NCBI GenBank assembly: GCA_038251315.1
Contig: JBBSBK010000007.1
Coordinates: 1-58,938, forward strand
Source of the DNA: JBBKXP01 sp038251315
GTDB lineage: Bacteria > Pseudomonadota > Alphaproteobacteria > Rhodobacterales > Rhodobacteraceae
Length of the DNA: 58,938 bases
Reading direction: 5' to 3'
A program made the translations under genes and the position numbers. Positions 9,054 to 17,680 of this stretch are shown here, in pieces; position 1 is the stretch's first letter, and each line of letters starts with the position of its first letter. The notes beneath the pieces are model-generated. The model did not search any database and was not told the DNA's origin. It was given only the letters and a program-made list of their open reading frames with translations.

Positions 9054-9709
9054 CAGCCGGCCAGTGCGGCGTCGATCAGGGCCTTAATCTGGTCGTAGGA
9101 CCCGTTGGTGATCCGTTCGCCATTCAGGAACAGGGTCGGCGTGCCGGTGACCTCGTCCGTAGCGGCATTCGCCTCGGACGTATCCAGAATCGCCTGCGCC
9201 AACGCCTGATCGCCCATGCAGGTGTCCAGCGTCGCATCGTCCAGCCCCGCGACCTTGCCCAGCTTGCGCAACTCTTGCGAGATCACCGCCGGATCGCCCG
9301 AAGCGGTCCAGTCGTCCTGCTGGGCGAACAACATCTCGGACACGCCGAAATAGCGCATCTCACCGCCGCAACGGGCCAGCATCGACGCCCAGATATCGAC
9401 CCGGTTGCGCACCAGCTCGCGATAGATGAACCGGACCTTGCCGGTGTCGATGTAATCGCGTTTCAGCGGCACGAAAGTTTCGGCATGGAAGGTAGCGCAA
9501 TGCGGGCAGGTGAACGACCCGTATTCGATGAAAGTAACGGGGGCATCGGTCGCACCCAATGCCATTTCGGTGACGACAGCGGGATCGCCCGCCGCCTCTT
9601 GCGCCTGCACCGCACCGGGCAGCAGGCCGGTCGCATCGCGGGTCATCCAATAGGCCGCCCCAAGGGCGATCAGCGATCCGCCACTCAGCAGAAATGCGCG
9701 TCTGTTCAT
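9053..9709 (-). CDS. DsbA-family thiol:disulfide oxidoreductase
   Basis: A 218-residue exported thioredoxin-fold protein. The N-terminus MNRRAFLLSGGSLIALGAAY is a signal or anchor with a twin-arginine-like start. The active site is CPHC within EYGSFTCPHCATFH near residue 70. The cis-Pro loop lies in VTGTPTLFLNGE. It resembles the DsbA/Com1-like oxidoreductases with a helical insertion that oxidise or isomerise periplasmic disulfides. It lies 18 bp downstream of the DciA gene and is coupled to the CaiB gene. Confidence 0.88.
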   Translation of the reverse strand: MNRRAFLLSGGSLIALGAAYWMTRDATGLLPGAVQAQEAAGDPAVVTEMALGATDAPVTFIEYGSFTCPHCATFHAETFVPLKRDYIDTGKVRFIYRELVRNRVDIWASMLARCGGEMRYFGVSEMLFAQQDDWTASGDPAVISQELRKLGKVAGLDDATLDTCMGDQALAQAILDTSEANAATDEVTGTPTLFLNGERITNGSYDQIKALIDAALAG

Positions 9710-9727
9710 GTTCTTATCCTGTCGTTG

Positions 9728-10249
9728 TCAGTGTTTCGCTTTGGCCAATACATTGGTCGCCAACGCCTCAAGCGCAAGGCGCAAATCGTCGCTTGCCACG
9801 CCGCGCGCCACTTCATGGGCGGCGGCGATAACCGTGGGATCGGGCGCTTTGGCAACTTTGGGCGCGGGCGCGAACGCCACCTGCCCATCTGCAAAACCGG
9901 TCGGCGCGGTCTGCGTGATACGGACCTTGGCGATTGCGTTATAACCGTAACAGGCATTCACCTTGGCCCGGATCTGTTCCTTTTGCATCTCGATCATCGG
10001 CGCCTGCGCGCCCGTGGTCAGCAGGGTCAGCGTCGCGCCCAGACCGCCCTTGCCGTAACCCACACTGATCGGCAAGGCGACCGCGGCGACACCCTCGCCG
10101 ACGATTTCGGCCCAGTGGGTCAGCAGGCGGCTTTGCGCGAACCCGCGCGATTCAGACGCCGCACGGATACGGCCCTGCATCAGGGTCGCGGCGCGGGAAA
10201 ATCCGTAGGTGGTGGACTGTGGGCGCGGTTGTTTCATCTTGTCTGCCAT
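9728..10249 (-). CDS. DUF721 / DciA-like protein
   Basis: A 173-residue protein with the DUF721 pattern: an N-terminal helix SRAATLMQGRI, then LTHWAEIVGEGVAAVALPISVGYG and a KH-like segment ending in NACYGYNAIAKVRI. DciA proteins help load the replicative helicase DnaB in bacteria lacking DnaC. In alphaproteobacteria the gene commonly sits next to mutY and a dsbA-like gene, as here. The ATG at 10249 is used, since upstream residues in the frame are low-complexity and overlap the mutY promoter. Divergent from mutY. Confidence 0.75.
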   Translation of the reverse strand: MADKMKQPRPQSTTYGFSRAATLMQGRIRAASESRGFAQSRLLTHWAEIVGEGVAAVALPISVGYGKGGLGATLTLLTTGAQAPMIEMQKEQIRAKVNACYGYNAIAKVRITQTAPTGFADGQVAFAPAPKVAKAPDPTVIAAAHEVARGVASDDLRLALEALATNVLAKAKH

Positions 10250-10304
10250 TCTAGACCAAGGCACCGCCCATGCCAGCGAAACCCGAAGGTCAAGGCCATA
10301 AACA

Positions 10305-11345
10305 TTGCGTGACACCGCCGACATATTGTTGGACTGGTACGACGGCCATGCCCGCGTGCTGCCGTGGCGGGTGCCGCCGGGATCGGCCACGCGGCCCGAC
10401 CCCTACCGCGTCTGGCTGTCCGAGGTGATGTTACAGCAGACGACCGTGGCAGCGGTAAAGGCCTACTATCATACCTTCACGACGCGCTGGCCGACTGTCG
10501 GCGCATTGGCCGCCGCGCCGGACGCCGATGTCATGGCGGCATGGGCCGGCCTTGGGTATTACGCCCGCGCCCGCAACCTGCTGAAATGCGCCCGCGCAGT
10601 GGTGGCCAATCACGGCGGCGCATTTCCCGAAACCCGCGAGGAATTGCTGTCCTTGCAGGGGATCGGCCCATACACCGCGGCCGCGATTGCGGCGATTGCG
10701 TTTCAGCGGGCCGAGACGGTGGTGGACGGCAACGTCGAGCGAGTCATGGCGCGGTTGTTCGCTGTGGAAAAGCCGCTGCCTGCGGCCAAGGGCGACCTGA
10801 CGGCATTTGCCGCAGGCCTGACGCCTGACGCGCGCCCCGGCGACTATGCCCAAGCGGTAATGGACCTAGGTGCGACAATCTGCACCCCGCGCAACCCCGC
10901 CTGCGGCATCTGCCCGCTGCGGACGGATTGCGCTGCGCGGATCGCCGGGATCGCCGCCGACCTGCCGCGCAAAACGCCCAAGAAAGTCGTCCCGACGCGG
11001 CACGGCATTGCCTATGTCGCCTGCCGCACCGACGGCGCATGGCTTCTGGAAACCCGGCCCGAGTCTGGGCTGTTGGGCGGCATGCTCGGCTGGCCGGGGT
11101 CCGAGTGGGGCGATGCGCCAACGCCTGCGCCACCCCTCGCCGCCGACTGGCAGACCTCGGGCGAGGCGCGGCACACCTTCACCCATTTCCACCTGCGCCT
11201 GACGGTGATGGCGGCGACCCTGCACGGCGACGCGGTGCCGGATCGTGGACAATTTGTCGCCCACAGCGCCTTTGACCCGAAATCGCTGCCCACGGTGATG
11301 CGCAAGGTCCACGATCTGGCCCGCGCGACGCTACGCCACGATTGA
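10305..11345 (+). CDS. mutY: A/G-specific adenine glycosylase
   Basis: A 346-residue base-excision repair enzyme that removes adenine opposite 8-oxoguanine. Visible are LPWR and the catalytic-Glu segment SEVMLQQTTV, the helix-hairpin-helix with LQGIGPYTAAAIA, the catalytic Asp in VVDGNVERV, the Fe4S4 cysteines (CTPRNPACGICPLRTDC), and a C-terminal NUDIX-like domain (ETRPESGLLGGMLGWPG). The frame is closed by a stop at 10299-10301, so the start must be TTG at 10305 or later; the downstream TTG at 10326 would cut into the conserved N-terminus. Confidence 0.93.
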   Translation: MRDTADILLDWYDGHARVLPWRVPPGSATRPDPYRVWLSEVMLQQTTVAAVKAYYHTFTTRWPTVGALAAAPDADVMAAWAGLGYYARARNLLKCARAVVANHGGAFPETREELLSLQGIGPYTAAAIAAIAFQRAETVVDGNVERVMARLFAVEKPLPAAKGDLTAFAAGLTPDARPGDYAQAVMDLGATICTPRNPACGICPLRTDCAARIAGIAADLPRKTPKKVVPTRHGIAYVACRTDGAWLLETRPESGLLGGMLGWPGSEWGDAPTPAPPLAADWQTSGEARHTFTHFHLRLTVMAATLHGDAVPDRGQFVAHSAFDPKSLPTVMRKVHDLARATLRHD

Positions 11346-11395
11346 ACGGGGCCTGCGTTAGTCTAATGTCCGCGAAAACCAAACCGGGGATCCGC

Positions 11396-12526
11396 ATGAC
11401 GCCGCGCAACATCGCCAAACTGCATAACGCCCTGCCATTCTGGATATCGCTGCTGCTGCTGCCGCTGGTCTGGTTCGCGGCCACAAAGGGCGGCTGGGCG
11501 ATCCTGATCCTGCCAATCGGCGTGTCGGCCCTGTTCGCGCTCATCGACCGCTTTGCCGGGGTCAATCCGGCGAACCCCGATCTGGACGCGACCGAGGCCG
11601 ATCTGTTCTGGTATCGGGCGATCACGCTGATCTGGACTCCGCTGCAGTTCATCATGATCTTCTGGGCGCTTTGGTATGTTACCCGCGCCCCGCACTTGGG
11701 CGCGCTGGAACAATGGGGCCTGTTCCTGAGCATCGGCGTTATCTCGGGCGCGGTCGGGATCGTCTATGCGCATGAATTGATGCACCAAAAGCCGATAAGC
11801 GAACGCACTTTGGGCGATCTGCTGATGTGCATGACGCTCTATGGGCATTTCCGGTCGGAACACCTGCTGGTGCATCACCGCTATGTCGGCACCCCGCGCG
11901 ACCCGGTGACGGCGCGGTACAACGAAGGGTTTCATCGGTTCTTTCCGCGCGTGTTGTGGCAATGCCTGATTTCGGCGTTCAAGGCGGAAAAGGCGATGCT
12001 GGCGCGCAAAGGGCTGCCGTGGTGGCACCGGACCAACCCATTCTGGCGGTATTGGGCGATGGAGGGGAGTTTCGTAATCCTCGCCGCGCTGATCGGCGGC
12101 TGGTGGGGCGTGTTCCTGTTCGCCACACAGGCGTTTTTCGCGATCTGGTATCTGGAACTGGTCAATTATGTTGAACACTACGGGCTGACGCGCAAGCATC
12201 TGGGGAACGGCAAATATGAACATGTCAAACCGCACCATAGCTGGAATTCGGCGCACAAGGTGTCGAACTGGCTCCTGATCAACCTGCAACGCCACTCGGA
12301 CCACCATTACAAACCCGACCGGCGTTTCCCGCTGCTGCAGACCTATGCCGACAACGAAGCGCCGCAACTGCCCAGCGGCTACCCAATGATGACCGTCGCC
12401 GCGATGATCCCGCCGCTCTGGCGAAGGATGATGAACCCGCGGGTGCGCAAATGGCGGGCGATGTATTATCCCGAGATCACCGACTGGACGCCTTACAAGA
12501 CAGCGACAAACCCGCTGCCCAGATAG
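11396..12526 (+). CDS. alkB: AlkB-type alkane 1-monooxygenase / membrane di-iron hydroxylase
   Basis: About 376 residues with several membrane helices and the histidine boxes of the integral-membrane di-iron family: HELMHQK, EHLLVHHRYVGT, a NYVEHYGL segment and LQRHSDHHYKP. These match AlkB hydroxylases, which oxidise terminal methyl groups using rubredoxin-supplied electrons. No rubredoxin domain is fused and none is nearby. The ATG at 11396 is preferred because of a GGGGA site 5 bp upstream; an ATG at 11366 is also possible. Downstream is a convergent junction with the ABC ATPase gene. Confidence 0.88.
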   Translation: MTPRNIAKLHNALPFWISLLLLPLVWFAATKGGWAILILPIGVSALFALIDRFAGVNPANPDLDATEADLFWYRAITLIWTPLQFIMIFWALWYVTRAPHLGALEQWGLFLSIGVISGAVGIVYAHELMHQKPISERTLGDLLMCMTLYGHFRSEHLLVHHRYVGTPRDPVTARYNEGFHRFFPRVLWQCLISAFKAEKAMLARKGLPWWHRTNPFWRYWAMEGSFVILAALIGGWWGVFLFATQAFFAIWYLELVNYVEHYGLTRKHLGNGKYEHVKPHHSWNSAHKVSNWLLINLQRHSDHHYKPDRRFPLLQTYADNEAPQLPSGYPMMTVAAMIPPLWRRMMNPRVRKWRAMYYPEITDWTPYKTATNPLPR

Positions 12527-12595
12527 GTCCGGAGGGGGTGCTGCCCGCGGCATTCACCTGCATCAGACATACGCTGATTTCAGACGAGGGCGCGC

Positions 12596-13597
12596 TCAGC
12601 GCAGGCGGGTGCCGTCTGTGGCGAAAAGAAAGGTTTTGGCGCGGTCGTAGGCGAGGCCAACAGTGTCTCCGACCCGTGCTGCATTCTGTCCGAACATGCG
12701 GATCGTGGCCTGTTCGGTGGTTCCGGTCTGCACGACGATATTAGTGTCGCCGCCCAGCCGTTCGACGTGGGTGATCGTGCCGCGCAGGTCGCCACCGTCG
12801 GCGAGGCGCAGATCTTCTGGTCTGATCCCCATTTCGGCGCCAGCAGGGGCATCAAAGGCTGGCGTCAGAAAGTTCATCGCGGGGGCACCGAGGAATCCCG
12901 CGACAAAGCGATTGGCGGGATTGTTGTACAGCTCCATCGGGCTGCCGATCTGTTCGACCCGCCCATCGCGCAGCACGACGATACGGTCGGCCAGCGTCAT
13001 CGCCTCGGTCTGGTCATGGGTAACGTAGATCATCGTTGCGCCCAGCGTGCGGTGCAGTTGCGCGATTTCGATGCGGGTGTTCATCCGCAGGGCGGCGTCA
13101 AGGTTCGACAGCGGTTCGTCGAACAGGAAAAGCTGCGGCTGGCGCACGATGGCGCGCCCGATCGCGACCCGCTGACGCTGCCCGCCCGACAGTTCCGCGG
13201 GACGGCGTTTGAGGTAGGGATCGAGGTTCAGGATGCGCACCGCCTCGGCCAGACGGGCAGCGATGACGTCTTTGGTCGCCCCTTCCTGTTTGAGGCCCAA
13301 GGTCATGTTGTCGGCGACGTTCAGGTGCGGATAAAGGGCGTAGGACTGGAACACCATCGCGATGCCGCGTTTGGCGGGGGGCGTCGTGTTGACCGTCTTG
13401 CCTGCGATCTGGACGGTGCCAGCCGAGGCATCTTCGAGCCCCGCAATCACCCGCAACAGGGTCGATTTCCCGCAACCGGATGGCCCGACGAATACGACGA
13501 ACTCGCCCTTTTCGACACGCAGGTCGATGTCGTGCAGCACCTTTGTCGCGCCAAAGGATTTGCTGACCTTGTCAAGTTTCAGGCTGATGTCGGTCAC
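12596..13597 (-). CDS. sugar ABC transporter ATP-binding protein (UgpC/MsmK-like)
   Basis: A 333-residue nucleotide-binding subunit of a CUT1-type sugar importer. It has Walker A GPSGCGKST, signature LSGGQRQRVAIGRA, Walker B FLFDEPLSNLD, and switch His in YVTHDQTEA, followed by a C-terminal MalK-type regulatory domain. The start is GTG at 13597, overlapping the stop of the Gfo/Idh gene as GTGA. It is the last gene of the murQ-led operon and should energise the two permeases encoded upstream. Confidence 0.9.
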   Translation of the reverse strand: MTDISLKLDKVSKSFGATKVLHDIDLRVEKGEFVVFVGPSGCGKSTLLRVIAGLEDASAGTVQIAGKTVNTTPPAKRGIAMVFQSYALYPHLNVADNMTLGLKQEGATKDVIAARLAEAVRILNLDPYLKRRPAELSGGQRQRVAIGRAIVRQPQLFLFDEPLSNLDAALRMNTRIEIAQLHRTLGATMIYVTHDQTEAMTLADRIVVLRDGRVEQIGSPMELYNNPANRFVAGFLGAPAMNFLTPAFDAPAGAEMGIRPEDLRLADGGDLRGTITHVERLGGDTNIVVQTGTTEQATIRMFGQNAARVGDTVGLAYDRAKTFLFATDGTRLR

Positions 13598-14622
13598 AAG
13601 GTATCCTTTAACGCAACGGGGTATCCCGTCTTGATCGAATGGTCTGCGGCAAGGCAGATCGCGAGCGATTGCACGGCGTCGGACATATGGCGCGTCAGGT
13701 CGATATCCTGCGCGATGGCATCCAGCAGATACGCCTGTTCGGCGTCGCACAGCGCCTGATGACCGGGTTCGTCGGGCATGGTGATGACCGTGTCGCCGGT
13801 CAGCCGATGCACCTTGATCGCGCCGACCTTGGTGTGCCCGTCCACGTCGTCGGACGCCCCCATGTTGCCAACGGTGATCGACACGGCCCCGTTCGGCGAC
13901 ACGATATCTTTGACGAAGCTGGCGGTTTCCGACATCATCGGCCCCCACCCGGCCTCGTACCAACCGATGGAACCGTCATCGAACACGACCTGAAACTGGC
14001 CGTAGTTATACATGCCTTCGGGCAGTTCATCTGACAGCCGCAAGCCTATGCCGTTGACGCGGACCGGCTGCGCGTCGGTGATCTGGCACATCACATCGAC
14101 GTAATGAACGCCGCAATCGACGATGGGCGATGTGGTCTGCATCAGCGCCTTGTGGGTGTCCCACGTCGCGCCCGTGGACTGTTGGTTAAGGTTGAGGCGA
14201 AACACGTATGGCCCGCCTAAATCCCGCGCCTCAGCAATCAGCCGTTGCCACGAGGGGTGGTGCCGCAGGATGTATCCGACGACCAGCTTGCGGTTCAGCC
14301 GGGTTGCAGCGGCGACGACGCGCCGGGCGTCCGTAACGGTGGTGGACAGTGGTTTTTCGACGAACACATGCGCCCCGGCCTCCATCGCAGCGATGGCATA
14401 GTCGGCGTGGCTGTCGGAATAGGTGGCGACGACGACGACATCGGGGCGCGTTTCGGCCAGTGCGGTCGCGTAGTCGGTGAACAGTGGATAGCCGCGCAAT
14501 TCGGGCGGCAGGTCGGTGGCGGTGCGATTGACCAGCCCGACGATCTGCGCGTCCGGATGATAGTGATGCGCCAGCGCATGACTACGCCCCATGTTGCCCA
14601 GACCGGCGATAAGAACCTTCAT
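13594..14622 (-). CDS. Gfo/Idh/MocA family oxidoreductase
   Basis: A 342-residue NAD(P)-dependent sugar oxidoreductase. The Rossmann motif is VLIAGLGNMGRSHA at the N-terminus and the conserved catalytic Lys is in HVFVEKPLSTT near residue 95. A C-terminal alpha/beta domain carries VDCGVHYVDVMC. It overlaps the permease upstream (ATGA) and the ATPase downstream (GTGA), so it is an integral part of the transporter operon. Known members oxidise sugar hydroxyls or catalyse redox-neutral elimination or hydrolysis. Its role beside MurQ and NagA is not obvious. Confidence 0.85.
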   Translation of the reverse strand: MKVLIAGLGNMGRSHALAHHYHPDAQIVGLVNRTATDLPPELRGYPLFTDYATALAETRPDVVVVATYSDSHADYAIAAMEAGAHVFVEKPLSTTVTDARRVVAAATRLNRKLVVGYILRHHPSWQRLIAEARDLGGPYVFRLNLNQQSTGATWDTHKALMQTTSPIVDCGVHYVDVMCQITDAQPVRVNGIGLRLSDELPEGMYNYGQFQVVFDDGSIGWYEAGWGPMMSETASFVKDIVSPNGAVSITVGNMGASDDVDGHTKVGAIKVHRLTGDTVITMPDEPGHQALCDAEQAYLLDAIAQDIDLTRHMSDAVQSLAICLAADHSIKTGYPVALKDTL

Positions 14623-15458
14623 TTCACCGCTCCCGAAGTGATGCCACGGATCAGTTGGCGCGAAAACAGGACGTAAAGGACCATGACCGGGAGAATTGCG
14701 AGGCTGAGGGCCGAAAGCACCGCGTTCCAGTCGGTGACGAACTGGCCGATGAACACCTGCGACCCAAGCGTCAGGGTTTTCACTTGCTCGGACGGCGCGA
14801 GGATCAGCGGAAACCAAAGATCGTTCCAGATCGGGATCATGTTGAACACCGCCACGGTTGCCATCGCCGGACGGACCAGCGGCAGGACCAGCCGGAAAAA
14901 GATCGCGTATTCCGACAGGCCGTCGATACGCCCCGCGTTTTTGAGATCGTCCGACACCTGCCGCATAAACTCTGACAGGATGAACACAGCCAGCGGTAGC
15001 CCTTGGGCCGTGTAGACAAGGATCAGCGCCCAGAGGGTGTTTACCAGCCCGGTGTTCACCATCATCTGCAAAATCGCCACGGTGCCAATACGGATAGGTA
15101 TCATAATCCCAAGGGCAAGGTAGAGTCCCATCAGCGTGTTCCCCTTGAACCGGTATTCCGCCAGCGCAAAGGCCGCCATTGCACCGAACAGCAGGATCAG
15201 CGCCAGCGAGACGACGGTCACGATCATCGAATTCTGGAAATAGCCGAAAAAATCGCCCTGTTTTAGCACGGTCTGATAGCCGATCAGCGAAAAGCTGTCG
15301 GCGTTGGGCAATGCCAGCGGCTCGCTGAAGATGGACCGCCGCGCCTTGAAACTGTTGATGATGATGACGAACACCGGGAACAGTGCGATCAGCGTATATG
15401 TCAGCAAGGCCGCGTGGGCGGCGATACTGTTCAACGGGCTGCGGCGGGCGGTGTTCAT
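14619..15458 (-). CDS. carbohydrate ABC transporter permease (MalG-like)
   Basis: A 279-residue inner-membrane permease with six predicted helices. The cytoplasmic EAA loop reads NAGRIDGLSEYAIFFRLVLP, which is the docking site for the ATPase. The C-terminus QLIRGITSGAVKG-like ending is typical of MalG-family proteins. It overlaps the Gfo/Idh gene by ATGA and the partner permease by one base, so all are translated from one message. Confidence 0.9.
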   Translation of the reverse strand: MNTARRSPLNSIAAHAALLTYTLIALFPVFVIIINSFKARRSIFSEPLALPNADSFSLIGYQTVLKQGDFFGYFQNSMIVTVVSLALILLFGAMAAFALAEYRFKGNTLMGLYLALGIMIPIRIGTVAILQMMVNTGLVNTLWALILVYTAQGLPLAVFILSEFMRQVSDDLKNAGRIDGLSEYAIFFRLVLPLVRPAMATVAVFNMIPIWNDLWFPLILAPSEQVKTLTLGSQVFIGQFVTDWNAVLSALSLAILPVMVLYVLFSRQLIRGITSGAVK

Positions 15459-16375
15459 CAGAATTGATACCGCCGGATCCGGGTCTGGATGCCGAACAGA
15501 TACAAACAGACGCCGATCAGGATGACCCCGAACATGGCTGATGCGATGGCCGACCCCATGTAGGGGTCGCCGAGCTGCAACTGAAACCCAAAGAACGTGC
15601 GATAGAGGAACGTGCCAAGGATATCGGACGAGAAATCAGGCCCAGCCAGCGCCCCTTGGGCCGCATAGATCAGATCGAAAGCGTTGAAATTCGCCACGAA
15701 CGTCAGGATCGAGATGATGCCGATGCTGGGCAGGATCAGCGGCAGCTTGACCTTCCAGAATGCCCCCCAGCCAGTGACGCCGTCGCATTCTGCCGCTTCC
15801 AGCACTTCGTCGGGGATCGACAGAAGGGCGGCGTAGATCAGCATCATCGGGATGCCGACGAACTGCCAGACGGAGATCAGGGCGAGGGTGGTCAGCGCGG
15901 TTTCTTCGCGCCCCAGCCACGGTGCGAACAGCGACTTCAGGCCCACGGCGTCCAGCATGCCCGGCGCGATGCCCCAGATCGGCGAGAGGATCAGTTTCCA
16001 CGCAAAACCGACGATGACGAAAGACAGGATGGTCGGGACGAATATCGCGGTCCGATAGATACCCGCGAACCGCAACCGCGGATTCGACAGGATCGCGGCC
16101 AAGACGATGCCGATGGGGTTTTGGACGGCCATGTGGATCAGGAAGAACCAGAAATTATTGCCCAGTGCGTTCCAGAATTGCCCCGACCAGTTGGGGTCGC
16201 CGAACAGCGTCTTGAAATTGGCCAACCCAACGAAAACCGCGCCGCCGTCGCCCTTGTTGAACAGCGCCAGACGCAGGGTGTCGAACAGCGGGATAATCAT
16301 GATGGCGGTATAGACCAGCACCGCGGGGGCCAGAAAAACGGCGATGTGCCAGCGGCGGCGGGGGGTGTCGGACAT
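15458..16375 (-). CDS. carbohydrate ABC transporter permease (MalF-like)
   Basis: A 305-residue inner-membrane permease with an EAA loop EAAECDGVTGWGAFWKVKLP. It has about six hydrophobic helices, starting with FLAPAVLVYTAIMIIPLF. The ATG at 16375 is preferred over GTG at 16381, because a GAGG ribosome-binding site lies 5 bp ahead of it. It forms the heterodimeric channel with the MalG-like subunit encoded downstream. Confidence 0.9.
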   Translation of the reverse strand: MSDTPRRRWHIAVFLAPAVLVYTAIMIIPLFDTLRLALFNKGDGGAVFVGLANFKTLFGDPNWSGQFWNALGNNFWFFLIHMAVQNPIGIVLAAILSNPRLRFAGIYRTAIFVPTILSFVIVGFAWKLILSPIWGIAPGMLDAVGLKSLFAPWLGREETALTTLALISVWQFVGIPMMLIYAALLSIPDEVLEAAECDGVTGWGAFWKVKLPLILPSIGIISILTFVANFNAFDLIYAAQGALAGPDFSSDILGTFLYRTFFGFQLQLGDPYMGSAIASAMFGVILIGVCLYLFGIQTRIRRYQF

Positions 16376-16395
16376 GGGCACCTCGGGTGCGGGGT

Positions 16396-16418
16396 GGCCC
16401 CGGCGTTACACCGGGGCC
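16396..16418 (-). ncRNA. intercistronic stem-loop after the solute-binding-protein gene
   Basis: An 8-bp perfect GC stem (GGCCCCGG/CCGGGGCC) with a 7-nt loop between the solute-binding-protein stop and the MalF-like start. It is not followed by a T-run. It probably acts as an mRNA stabiliser or partial terminator that lowers permease expression relative to the binding protein. Confidence 0.55.
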
Positions 16419-16425
16419 AGACCGT

Positions 16426-17679
16426 TTACTGCTGGGGCTGATACCAGGTGGCAAGGCCGTCCTGCAGACGCGCGGCGGCGTCAGCCGGGGTTTCGGCCCC
16501 CTTGATCACCTGCGCCGAGGCGTTCCACGTTTCGTTTTCAAGGTTCGGGGTGCCGCGCGACAGGACTTGGTAGGTCGACCGGATCGTCGACTTGCAGGTC
16601 TCGCGCCAGCCGACCATTTCCTGCGCCAGCGGGTCGTCGAGCGTCACGGGTTCGCTGGACAGCGGAAAGAACCCCGGCAGGGCGTTGGCGTAAAGCGAGG
16701 CGAATTCGGGCGAGGCAACCCAGTCGAGGAACACTTTCGCTTCCTCTGCATGTGGGGTCGCAGCATTCATCCCGATGGCGATATCGACGTGGTCCGAGAT
16801 ATAGCAGTCGTCGCCAGCGGTCGGCACTGGCGGCAGGAAGGCCCCCATTTCAAATTCGGCGAGACCGTTGAACCCCGAGATTTCCCACGACCCGGCGGGA
16901 TAGATCGCGGCGCGGCCCAGCGTGAACAGGTTCTGGCTGTCGGGATAGGTCTGCGCCTCGAATCCGTCGCCAAGGTAGTCTTTCCAGCGGGCCAGTTGTT
17001 CGTAGGGGGCGACCCAGTCGGCATCGGTCAGCTTTTGGTCGCCGGCGATCAGCGCTGTGCGCCCTTCTTCGCCCTTCCAGTAGTTCGGGCCGATGTTCTG
17101 ATAGCCCATCGTCGCGGCTTCCCACTGGTCGTTGGTGCCCATTGCCATCGGGATGTAGGTGCCGTCCGCCTTGATCGTGTCGAGGGCGGCAAAGAATTCG
17201 TCGACTGTGGTTGGGACGTCGATCCCCAGTTCGGCAAAAGCGTCCTTGTTGTAGATGAACCCGTGAATCACCGATGCCATCGGGACGCAGAACGTGGCAC
17301 TGCCATCGTCCGTGGACCAGCCCGATTTCGCCACGTCGGAAAAGTTCGCCATGCCCGGGAGGTCGGTCAGATCGGCCAGCTTGCCGCCGTCATAAAGCGC
17401 GAGCGAGGCATCGAAGGGGCGGCAGGTGATAAGATCGCCAGCGCTGCCCGCGTCCAATTTCGAGTTCAGGACGGCGTTGTATTCGGCCGGGGCCGAAGGG
17501 GCGAACGTCACCTTGATGCCGGGGTTTTCAGCCTCGAACGCCGGGATGATCGTGTCCTGCCAGATCGACAGGTCGTCGTTGCGCCAGCTTTCGATGGTCA
17601 GAGTCACGTCTTGGGCCATTGCGGACCCGGCCAGCAGGGTGGATGCCAAGAGGGTGGCGGTCAGTGTGCGGTAGTTCAT
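16426..17679 (-). CDS. sugar ABC transporter substrate-binding protein
   Basis: A 417-residue family 1 (MalE-like) periplasmic binding protein. The Sec signal peptide MNYRTLTATLLASTLLAGSAMA is cleaved before QDVTLTIESW. The ATG at 17679 has a GGGAG site. The mature protein contains the family segment KVFLDWVASPEFASLYANALPG. It lies 1 bp after murQ and is followed by a stem-loop and two permeases. By context the ligand is an amino sugar such as MurNAc, GlcNAc or a muropeptide-derived saccharide; this is inference. Confidence 0.9.
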   Translation of the reverse strand: MNYRTLTATLLASTLLAGSAMAQDVTLTIESWRNDDLSIWQDTIIPAFEAENPGIKVTFAPSAPAEYNAVLNSKLDAGSAGDLITCRPFDASLALYDGGKLADLTDLPGMANFSDVAKSGWSTDDGSATFCVPMASVIHGFIYNKDAFAELGIDVPTTVDEFFAALDTIKADGTYIPMAMGTNDQWEAATMGYQNIGPNYWKGEEGRTALIAGDQKLTDADWVAPYEQLARWKDYLGDGFEAQTYPDSQNLFTLGRAAIYPAGSWEISGFNGLAEFEMGAFLPPVPTAGDDCYISDHVDIAIGMNAATPHAEEAKVFLDWVASPEFASLYANALPGFFPLSSEPVTLDDPLAQEMVGWRETCKSTIRSTYQVLSRGTPNLENETWNASAQVIKGAETPADAAARLQDGLATWYQPQQ

Positions 17680-17680
17680 G

